A stretch of DNA of 64,000 nt from CAVUWL01 sp963700105. GTDB lineage: Bacteria; Actinomycetota; Thermoleophilia; Solirubrobacterales; 70-9. The notes beneath the pieces are model-generated. The model was not told where the DNA came from, searched no databases, and worked only from the letters and a program-made list of their open reading frames with translations. A program made the position numbers and the translations under genes. Of the stretch, positions 54,066 through 61,025 are shown piece after piece (position 1 is the stretch's first letter; each line of letters opens with the position of its first letter). The DNA lies in assembly GCA_963700105.1 (NCBI GenBank), contig CAVOWL010000004.1:558001-622000 (forward strand), written 5' to 3'.

Positions 54066-54095
54066 GACCCGGACGGCCGTGGTGCCATCCCGGTC
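54066..54095. terminator. conserved stem-loop, copy 2
   Basis: GACCCGGACGGC (54066-54077) pairs with GCCATCCCGGTC (54084-54095), one mismatch, 6-base loop. A 23-base core (54068-54090) differs from the copy at 49688-49710 by one base. It lies 32 bases after the stop of the second KLGKNSVG gene. Confidence 0.7.
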
Positions 54096-54127
54096 TGGTC
54101 TGCCAACAATCGTTAATCACAAAAGAA

Positions 54128-54910
54128 TCAGGGCGCTGTATATGCCCAGATGGCGTTGTAAGCGATGACTGAGTTGTTTTCAGCAGTCAACTGAACCGAA
54201 AAGCCGTGCTGGACGGCTTGGACCTCCCCGGATTCGTTATAGAGAATCTCCGATGCTGGTGTTACGTTAAGTGCAAAAGTCTGAAAAATGCACAGATCCC
54301 CGGGTTCGGCTTCGCCCCTCCCAGGACATTCTGTAGAGGGCGCGCTGACAATGTGTGTGTCGGCACTCGGTATTGGGTTCGGAGGCTGAGTGGGAAAGCT
54401 GGCGTAAGCCCCTACTACACCACCCGCTTGAGCAGGCTGCTCGACCCCGATGTACCCGGTCATCGTTTCGCCGCTCTTCAGCGGTGTGGTAACGGCCGCT
54501 GCTTCCCCCTTTTCACCCGCCTTACCTTCTTTACCTTCAGGCCCTTTATCGCCTTCTTGGCCCGCTTCCCCTTTTTCTCCCTTTTCTCCGGGTTCACCCT
54601 TTTCGCCAAAGGCCCCCCGTTCCCCCGGAACTCCCGTTTGGCCCGGTTCGCCTTCTCGGCCTTCTCTACCCGTTTCACCCTTGGGGCCTTGGGGCCCAGC
54701 CGGGAGCTGGCCGGCGGCGAAGTTGCTCGCCAGCAGCGAGCCGCTCTTCACCTTGGCCGCTGTCACGGCGCCGTTCTTGATCTGATTGGTGCCAACCGAG
54801 TTCTTGCCGAGCTTGGTGGCCGCGAAAGCGGCTCCCCCGCCGAGCAAAAGAAACAGGCAGAGGGTCGATATGACATTGGCATAAGTCAGTTTGCCGCGAA
54901 TCGTTCTCAT
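54128..54910 (-). CDS. KLGKNSVG-type exported protein with collagen-like repeats
   Basis: 260 residues. MRTIRGKLTYANVISTLCLF and LLLGGGAAFAATKLGKNSVGT form the same signal/anchor and KLGKNSVG block as the gene at 49754-50383, followed by NQIKNGAVTAAKVKSGSLLA. Residues about 70-135 are collagen-like Gly-X-Y triplets (GPQGPKGETGREGREGEP in part, GEKGEPGEKGEKGEAGQEGD), some 20 in a row. The C-terminal domain of about 115 residues has two Cys (TECPGRGEAEPGDLCIFQ) and is probably a globular trimeric head. Likely a surface fibre. Ends 32 bases before a conserved stem-loop. Confidence 0.82.
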   Translation of the reverse strand: MRTIRGKLTYANVISTLCLFLLLGGGAAFAATKLGKNSVGTNQIKNGAVTAAKVKSGSLLASNFAAGQLPAGPQGPKGETGREGREGEPGQTGVPGERGAFGEKGEPGEKGEKGEAGQEGDKGPEGKEGKAGEKGEAAAVTTPLKSGETMTGYIGVEQPAQAGGVVGAYASFPTQPPNPIPSADTHIVSAPSTECPGRGEAEPGDLCIFQTFALNVTPASEILYNESGEVQAVQHGFSVQLTAENNSVIAYNAIWAYTAP

Positions 54911-55209
54911 GCGTACTCCCCTAGTAGTGGTCGAGAGGCGCGCAGCCTATGGCGAAGCTCCGACAGACTGCAAGGGGACCCATACGACCGTCGAGAGAGC
55001 CAGATTTCGATGAGTGGAGTCCGGTCAGAACAGTTCTATTCGCTCCGTACTGCGCTCGGTTGAGCACGAGCGAGAGCTAGGCACAGATGACGGGGTGGGA
55101 TTACCTCGCCGACCTGATCGCATCAGCGTCCCCGATGATTCTCACGTCTTAGGAAGCCATGGGCCGAGAAGCGCTTCTGAGAGATGCGCGCTTTTGGGCC
55201 TGTTCAGCC

Positions 55210-55410
55210 CTACCGCGGGCCTCTTTGCTGCTTGAGCCACCGCCTGGTGGATAGAACCTCAACGCCAACCAGTGCCGCGACGATCGGGAGGAAAAACGGG
55301 CCGGGGATGTCGCGCTCGAATATCCCAACCAAGAGGATGAGCCCAATTGCCGATTTGGCCAAGCGCACACGCCGAGGGGTTGCCATCGTCATTCTGCGCC
55401 AATCTTCCAT
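55210..55410 (-). CDS. small membrane protein, unassigned
   Basis: About 66 residues if it begins at ATG 55410 (MEDWRRMTMATPRRVRL); the frame is open to 55536. Two hydrophobic helices (SAIGLILLVGIF and PFFLPIVAALVGVEVL) with basic ends. No family recognised. The support is the membrane pattern and the lack of another frame. Confidence 0.42.
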   Translation of the reverse strand: MEDWRRMTMATPRRVRLAKSAIGLILLVGIFERDIPGPFFLPIVAALVGVEVLSTRRWLKQQRGPR

Positions 55411-55608
55411 ATGGAAAACGCTATCGTCCCCGTTCCACCCCGCGTCCCAGATAACACCTAATTGCGTCAACATGCGACGACCCGAGCGCCTCCACTCCCC
55501 TGCGCCATGCTTCGACCTCATCGCTCGCGATCCCATGAACCAAAGATTAGGCCCTCTAAGATCGGATCACCGCTCGCCATATTGAGGCTAATCGTGGCTG
55601 TCAAACAG

Positions 55609-56211
55609 TCATAGCTTCTTCGCCGTTTCGAGTCTGCAGTAGTGAAAATCAAAACCCGAGACTGCTTCGTTGGCGAGCTTGGCAATGGATTCAGTCCGAG
55701 CGAGCAACTGGTGGGCCTTCGCCCCGTCTTCGGTCTTGTACGCATTGCTGATCCGTTCATTTAGCGAGATGACTCTCTTGAGATAACCCAACCATTGGGC
55801 AACGTTGGCCGCGTCTGCTTCGGGGCGGGGAACCAATTCAAGTTGGGTAACGGCGCTCCTGAGGACCTTGGCATGTGCGGAGAAGATACGCGCCTGTCGG
55901 TGCGGCGAAATCAGCATCTCAGTTTTGAGGAATGCATGTCTCGGATACAGGCTTTCATCGACACGCTCCTCGAATTCCTGGCAGATCGGTTCCGCCATCT
56001 GACGATAGCCTTCAACCGAGTTTCCGGGGACTTCGATCATCGACGGAACTGCAGGCGGTTGGGGTGGTGGCAATCCGGGTGGGTGTTCGGCTGTTTCGAT
56101 TATCCACCGTTCAGGTTCAGCCGTGTACGCAGATGCCGTCCCCGCCGCAGCCAGGACGACCACGATCGAGATACCGATCGCCACGAGGATCTTCGCTCGC
56201 CTGCTTGTCAC
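55609..56211 (-). CDS. exported helical protein, paralog A
   Basis: About 200 residues from GTG 56211; the frame is open to 56466, but there it would overlap the divergent gene. A signal or anchor (AKILVAIGISIVVVLAAAG) precedes a Pro-rich linker and a helical domain with Cys in EPICQEFEERVDESLYPR and FDFHYCRLE, and LARTESIAKLANEAVSG between. It is homologous by eye to the divergent gene at 56283. Family not recognised; role unknown. Confidence 0.62.
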   Translation of the reverse strand: MTSRRAKILVAIGISIVVVLAAAGTASAYTAEPERWIIETAEHPPGLPPPQPPAVPSMIEVPGNSVEGYRQMAEPICQEFEERVDESLYPRHAFLKTEMLISPHRQARIFSAHAKVLRSAVTQLELVPRPEADAANVAQWLGYLKRVISLNERISNAYKTEDGAKAHQLLARTESIAKLANEAVSGFDFHYCRLETAKKL

Positions 56212-56282
56212 GACACTTACAAGGCTAGCAGCGGAAATAGCATCCGATAGCTCGGTCTGCGCTGTGGAATTATCTATATCCG

Positions 56283-56783
56283 ATGACCCGAGCAGTCCTT
56301 CCGATTCTCCTCTCGGCAGCTTTCGTAGCCTATTGGCTCGGAGCCGTGGTGCCCTCAGCGAGTGCGGAAGGGGAAAGCTATGGAGAGAGCTACAGCGTGA
56401 GCCTGGAATCGATCTGCCACGCCAGCGCCGAAAGGTCCCTCCGTCCGAGATCGATATTGGAAACATCGGCTCGGTTGTTGGCCCGAGAGGCTAGAAACCT
56501 TGAAACGACCGTCGATAAATTGGCAGCGGTGGAAGCACCCGACGCCGACCAACTGTCCATGAACACATGGCTGAAGCAGCTAAAGATCCACGCGTCACTC
56601 CTTATTCAGACCAGCCGGGAGCTCAAGCTAGGGAGAACGTCTAGAGCTCGCCAATTGGTTAGCCGCCTCGACCACAACTCCGATCTTGCAAATCAGACCG
56701 TGGCGGACTTTCACTTCCGCTACTGCATCCTGATCGCCCCCCGGTTCAGGGAGATCAAGTTCAATCCCAAGACTCTGCGCTAG
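56283..56783 (+). CDS. exported helical protein, paralog B
   Basis: 166 residues. Signal peptide AVLPILLSAAFVAYWLGAVV then a helical domain: LESICHASAERSLRPRS, NTWLKQLKIHASLLIQTSRE, VSRLDHNSDLANQTVADFHF then RYC. The Cys pair (IC near residue 44, FHFRYC near 147) and the LANxxV..F.F.YC block match the divergent paralog A. The two starts are 72 bases apart, so they share an upstream region. Confidence 0.65.
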   Translation: MTRAVLPILLSAAFVAYWLGAVVPSASAEGESYGESYSVSLESICHASAERSLRPRSILETSARLLAREARNLETTVDKLAAVEAPDADQLSMNTWLKQLKIHASLLIQTSRELKLGRTSRARQLVSRLDHNSDLANQTVADFHFRYCILIAPRFREIKFNPKTLR

Positions 56784-56841
56784 GGCAAGCCCCCATCGAG
56801 CTGATTTCCCTCCAAGTCTTTAACCGTTCCGGCTCCGGGGC

Positions 56842-57030
56842 CTAGTAGCCGAGCGTTGCGACCCGCAGGGTGCGTTCCTTGGCATGGATGCTGCCGCTGG
56901 TTGCTGAACTGGATGCTGATCGTGTAGGTGCCCGCGGCAGCGGTTATGAAGCTCAGACCCCCGAGATAGGTTCGGTATTCGCTCGTCGGACCGACGACGC
57001 CCTGAACCGATCCGTTCACCAGGAATCAGG
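56842..57030 (-). pseudogene. remnant of a secreted beta-sandwich protein
   Basis: FLVNGSVQGVVGPTSEYRTY and LGGLSFITAAAGTYTISIQF form beta strands, then FSN in one frame continues as SGSIHAKERTLRVATLGY and a TAG (56842-56844) in the next frame. One extra C in AACCAGCGGC accounts for the shift. No start or signal remains upstream (an in-frame TGA precedes FLVNGS). It is a 3' fragment of a gene otherwise lost. Confidence 0.45.
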
Positions 57031-57151
57031 CGTCAAATCCCGGCCTGACATATAGGCGACCCGCGCCAGGGGAGCGCTCATTATCGCCCTGGAATACCAA
57101 ATCTGGACTCCGTATCGCAATTGTCGCAGCCTGACGGAGCGACTGCTTAAG

Positions 57152-57225
57152 TCGGGGCGACTGGATTTGAACCAGCGACCGCTCGGCCCCCAGCCGAGTG
57201 CGCTACCAGACTGCGCCACGCCCCG
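57152..57225 (-). tRNA. tRNA-Pro (anticodon GGG)
   Basis: Cloverleaf read on the minus strand: acceptor CGGGGCG/CGCCCCG, D-arm with GTCTGGTAGCGCA, anticodon stem CTCGG/CCGAG with loop CTGGGGG (anticodon GGG), T-arm with GGTTCAAATCC. Discriminator A; the CCA end is not encoded. It reads CCC and CCU proline codons. Confidence 0.95.
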
Positions 57226-57253
57226 ATATTTTTTTGGACGGCCTCGCCGCCCA

Positions 57254-57324
57254 AGCGGGCGACGGGAATCGAACCCGCCCTAGGAGCTTGGAAGGCTCCT
57301 GTGCAGCCACAACACTTCGCCCGC
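57254..57324 (-). tRNA. tRNA-Gly (anticodon TCC)
   Basis: Acceptor GCGGGCG/CGCCCGC, anticodon stem AGGAG/CTCCT with loop CTTCCAA (anticodon TCC), T-arm GGGTTCGATTCCC, discriminator T. It lies 28 bases upstream of tRNA-Pro on the same strand, with a run of seven T (plus strand) between them. Confidence 0.95.
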
Positions 57325-57374
57325 GGGCCCGGCAATTATAGGTCTCATGGCCCCAAAGGGCCGAGGACCGACTC

Positions 57375-58754
57375 TCAATACCCCGTCCCGGTCTTCACCT
57401 GCTTGCGCTCGTTGGGGTGGGCGCCGCCCTTTTGGGCAAGCGTGGCGCAGGCGTCGGAGATGTCAGAGCAAAGCCGGTCGACCTGCTCGCGGCTCAGGGT
57501 CTGCTTGACCAGGGCGCGCATCACCTTGACCGCTTCGGCTTTGGGGGGAAGGGTGTAGGCGGGGAGCATCCAGCCGCGCTCTGCCTGAAGCTGCCAGGAG
57601 AGGTCGAACTCGTCGTAGTTATGCCCGGCGGAGAGGCGGAAGGCAACCAGGGGCAGCTGCTCTTGGTCGGCGCCGATCAGCTCGAAGTCACCGGAGGCGG
57701 TCAGGTTGGCGGCCAGGGCCTTGGCGTTTTGGGCCATCGCGGCCATGATGTAGGCGTAGCCCTCGCGCCCGTAGCGGACGAAGTTGTAGTACTGGGCCAA
57801 GACCATCGAGGCGCCGGTGGAGAAGTTGAGGGTGAAGGTGGCATCGGTCTTGCCGAGGTAGTTCTCATAAAAGACGAGGTCTTCGGCGAGGTCAGAGCTC
57901 TCGCGAAAGACCAGCCAGCCGATCCCGGGGTAAACGAGGCCGAACTTGTGCCCGGAGACGTTGATCGAGCGCACCTGGGAGAGGCGGAAGTCCCACTTTG
58001 AGTCGGGATAGAGGAAGGGCCAGACGAAGCCGCCGCTGGCGGCGTCGATGTGGAGGGGAACGTCTAGGCCCTGCTTGTCCCGTAGCTCCTCCAAGAGGGC
58101 GTTGATGCCGACGATGTCATCGGCGTGGCCGGTGAAGGTGGTGCCCAAGACGGCGGCTACGCCGATCGTGTTCTGATCGATATGGGGGCCAACGTCCTCG
58201 GGGCCGATCACGTACTTGTCCTCGGCCAGGGGGATGATCCTTGCCTCGACGTCGAAGTAGCGACAGAACTTCTCCCAGACCACGTGCACGTCACCGCCGA
58301 AGACGAGGTTGGGCCTGGTGGTGTCTGCCCCGGCGGCTTCGCGGCGCTGGCGCCATTTCCACTTCAAAGACAGCGCCCCCAGCATGATCGCCTCCGAGGA
58401 TCCCTGGGTGCGGGTGCCGGTCGTCTCCCCGGGCGCGTTGAAGAGGTCGGCGAGCATCCGGATGCAGCGCTGCTCGATTTCGGCTGAGATCGGGTACTCG
58501 GCGTGATCGATGAAGTTTCGGTAGAGGTTCTCGGCGATGATCCGGTCGGCCTCTGGCTCCATCCAGGTGGTGACGAAGGTGGCCAGGTTTCGCTGCGGGT
58601 CACCCTCCATCGCGAGGTCCTCGCCGAGCAATCGCATCGCGTCAAGGGGTGACATCCCGGTCGCGGGGAAGCTCTTGGAGGGTGCGTCTTCGGTCAGGAA
58701 GCGGTTGCCGTAGAGCATCGTGGCCTGGTGGGCTGTTTGGGAGTCTTTTGGCAT
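57375..58754 (-). CDS. gadB: glutamate decarboxylase
   Basis: 459 residues, full length. PLP enzyme: substrate and cofactor regions GTRTQGSSEAIMLGALSLKW, DVPLHIDAASGGFVWPFLYP (Asp237) and SINVSGHKFGLVYPGIGWLV with the PLP Lys270. N-terminal FPATGMSPLDAMRLLGEDLA and the C-terminal HKFGL/GTGY tail are typical of GadB. It converts L-glutamate to GABA and CO2, consuming a proton, and often supports acid tolerance. No GABA antiporter gene is adjacent. Followed by two tRNA genes on the same strand. Confidence 0.95.
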   Translation of the reverse strand: MPKDSQTAHQATMLYGNRFLTEDAPSKSFPATGMSPLDAMRLLGEDLAMEGDPQRNLATFVTTWMEPEADRIIAENLYRNFIDHAEYPISAEIEQRCIRMLADLFNAPGETTGTRTQGSSEAIMLGALSLKWKWRQRREAAGADTTRPNLVFGGDVHVVWEKFCRYFDVEARIIPLAEDKYVIGPEDVGPHIDQNTIGVAAVLGTTFTGHADDIVGINALLEELRDKQGLDVPLHIDAASGGFVWPFLYPDSKWDFRLSQVRSINVSGHKFGLVYPGIGWLVFRESSDLAEDLVFYENYLGKTDATFTLNFSTGASMVLAQYYNFVRYGREGYAYIMAAMAQNAKALAANLTASGDFELIGADQEQLPLVAFRLSAGHNYDEFDLSWQLQAERGWMLPAYTLPPKAEAVKVMRALVKQTLSREQVDRLCSDISDACATLAQKGGAHPNERKQVKTGTGY

Positions 58755-58765
58755 CGGGATGGCTC

Positions 58766-60139
58766 CTAAATGGACGGGGACTTGAGAAGCTCGGTTTTGG
58801 CCTCGGCGAACTCCTCATCAGTCAAGCCGCCGCTCTTGTGCAATGAGGCCAGGCGCTCGAGCTGGTCGACCTTGGTCTCCCCCACTGCGCCAGCGCCCTT
58901 GCTCGGACCCTCACCACCAGCCGATGGCTCGGACGAGCGCCTCGCGGCTAGGCTGGCCGAAACGCTTCGACCGCGTTCGCGGATGCGCTCGCCGATACCC
59001 CCCGCTGAGGCCTCGGGAAACTCCCGCAGGATCTGGCGACGCAGGAACTCGGTCCCGATTCCAAGCAAAACTAGGAAAAGCAGGATTCCGGCGGGCTTGC
59101 GAAAGGCGGCGATGGGCGCCCAGGCGATAAGGGCCAAATAGATGACCCCGGCCGCCCCGTATGTGCCGGCGCGATAATCGCGCACATAGGGTGAGACCTC
59201 GCGACGCAGCCCGAGCGCGACTCGGGTCGGTCCGGCGAGCCAGGCGCCGATCACCAGCAAGATCCCGAAGGCGATCGTCGAGGATGCAACGGTGACCAGC
59301 AGCGATGTTCCGATGCTCCACACGGCGCTCGCAGCCGGGCGCACGGAGCTCGATTTGGCCAGCGCATCAACCACATAGCCGCCCGAGATATCTCGCACGA
59401 TCAGCGCCAGCGCCCCGGCCACAATGAAGCTGAAGCCCACCGATCTGAGCGTCTGGCGGCGGCGCGGGCCGGCGAGGTAGACAGCCAGCCCATACAAGAG
59501 CAAGACGATCAGGGTCAAAACGATCGGCAGACGCCGGATCAGCTGGGCGATGCTCTGTGCGGTGGAGAGCTGATTTGACTTTAGAATCGTCAGCTGACCG
59601 GCTCCGGCAGGAATTTTTGAGGCGAGGTTGCCAACCCCCAGCTGAGCGCCGATCTGGCTGACCAAAGAGCCGAGGTTCAGGGTCACCTGGCCACCGCTCG
59701 TTGAGAGGGTCGAGCCGCCGCCGTCGAGGATTTTCAGGAGTGCTTCGTGCGCGGCGCGGTTTGCACTACTCCAGAGTTCCTGCACCTGCGGGGTCGCCAA
59801 TGCCTTTTCTGCGATCTGGGGGGCGATCTGGTGCAAACCCCCCGCCGCCGGCCCAGCTAGCGGCGCGAGTTTGGGCGGCAGCGCCTTTTGAAGCTCCGCC
59901 TGCACGTTCACGTTGGCAAATAGCTGATTGGCGAGAAAGTTCGAAAGCTGGCTCTGCACCGCCTTGTTTTCGAGCAGCTTGTCGCTGGTGTTCACCCAGG
60001 CATCGGTGTTAAGAGCCTGACGGTTGACCCAGATCGAGAAAATGCCAACAAAGGTAAAAAACGTCGCGACGATCAACAGCGCGACCACGACGCGGGGATG
60101 CCCGGTCTTGATCGGTTGGGAGACCGGCTCAGCCTGCAT
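58766..60139 (-). CDS. membrane protein with C-terminal SHOCT domain
   Basis: 457 residues from ATG 60139; the frame extends to 60256 but the charged start MQAEPVSQPIKTGHPR directly before the first helix fits better. Helices: VVVALLIVATFFTFVGIFSI, then a large external domain (about 130 residues), IVLTLIVLLLYGLAVYLAG, FIVAGALALIVRDISGGYVV, SLLVTVASSTIAFGILLVIG, GVIYLALIAWAPIA. The last 35 residues (KVDQLERLASLHKSGGLTDE, EFAEAKTELL) form a SHOCT domain, a short oligomerisation motif. Role unknown. Just upstream of gadB on the same strand. Confidence 0.78.
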   Translation of the reverse strand: MQAEPVSQPIKTGHPRVVVALLIVATFFTFVGIFSIWVNRQALNTDAWVNTSDKLLENKAVQSQLSNFLANQLFANVNVQAELQKALPPKLAPLAGPAAGGLHQIAPQIAEKALATPQVQELWSSANRAAHEALLKILDGGGSTLSTSGGQVTLNLGSLVSQIGAQLGVGNLASKIPAGAGQLTILKSNQLSTAQSIAQLIRRLPIVLTLIVLLLYGLAVYLAGPRRRQTLRSVGFSFIVAGALALIVRDISGGYVVDALAKSSSVRPAASAVWSIGTSLLVTVASSTIAFGILLVIGAWLAGPTRVALGLRREVSPYVRDYRAGTYGAAGVIYLALIAWAPIAAFRKPAGILLFLVLLGIGTEFLRRQILREFPEASAGGIGERIRERGRSVSASLAARRSSEPSAGGEGPSKGAGAVGETKVDQLERLASLHKSGGLTDEEFAEAKTELLKSPSI

Positions 60140-60462
60140 CGCTGAATCTTTCAGCTGCGCCGCAAACGGGCGCTCCGGGGTGAAGGTGGCTGGGTGACAT
60201 ATGCATCGGTAATTTCGCCACTGCCGACTTCCTGCTCGAAATGGCGACGGGCTCAACTTATGAACTGATCACCGCTGCGGCATCGCCCGAAGCGGGTGAT
60301 TTAGCTCCCTCGGGCGCCGACCCCCTCCGCAACCTCCGACTCCCTACTGGCCAGCGCCCGGTTTGGGATCGATTGCCATAAGCGGGGCATCGATCCCCCC
60401 CCAGAGCCGACCTCCTGATTGGGACGGCTGAGATGGGCAATCGGTCCCGGAGGACCCGACGC

Positions 60463-60906
60463 CTAGATACGAACCTGTGCTTCGTTCAGGGCGCTCCACA
60501 GCTCGGTCGTCGCTTTTAGATCGAGGGGATGGGTGATCGCGCTGCCCTCGAAATGGCTGAGCGCCGCCAAGATTCGATCGGCCCCCACCCGCTCGATCAC
60601 GACCAGCAGGACCGAGGTGCCTGGTTTCAACATCGCCCTGACCTGTCGTCGGAAGGCGAGATCGATGCCGCTTTCTTCGGCCTCGTTCATGAGGAGACCA
60701 AAGAAGACCCCCCAGAACTTGCTCCAAGCAGCGGTGGCGGTGGGGTGGCGGGAGGTCATTAGCTCAGACTTGCCGTTTCGCTCACAAACGAATACGCCGA
60801 TCGCGTCGGGATCAATCGGCAGATCTTCAGCCAAGCGCTCGAGCTCCTTCGCTGCCTGCCCGGCAACGGTCTCATCGGTGAACGCGATGGCGATGATTTT
60901 TGGCAT
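60463..60906 (-). CDS. DUF1269 family protein
   Basis: 147 residues from ATG 60906 (MPKIIAIAFTDETVAGQAAKE); the frame extends to 60942. The pattern AIAFTDETVAGQAAKELERL, DAIGVFVCERNGKSELMTS and FWGVFFGLLMNEAEESGID, with VRAMLKPGTSVLLVVIERVG, is typical of DUF1269, where a Gly-rich or helical middle joins two ferredoxin-like halves. It may associate with the membrane. It lies near a DUF6325 protein of similar design and a large regulator. Confidence 0.8.
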   Translation of the reverse strand: MPKIIAIAFTDETVAGQAAKELERLAEDLPIDPDAIGVFVCERNGKSELMTSRHPTATAAWSKFWGVFFGLLMNEAEESGIDLAFRRQVRAMLKPGTSVLLVVIERVGADRILAALSHFEGSAITHPLDLKATTELWSALNEAQVRI

Positions 60907-61025
60907 CTGGATCCCGACGATGCCGCCCGATGGGACAAACACCGCGACTCCAAACTATTCCGCTGGGCCCCAGGCCAACATCCTCCAATGCGGGTGATTT
61001 CGCCCCGCACCTCGCCGCCAGGAGC

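Noticed and set aside
54060..54110. Conserved hairpin considered as a cyclic-di-GMP or other riboswitch
   Set aside because: Only a single stem-loop; no second helix or consensus core, and it lies after, not before, the linked genes.
57417..58001. 194-codon plus-strand frame opposite gadB
   Set aside because: Antisense to the PLP domain of glutamate decarboxylase; Val/Gly repeats only.
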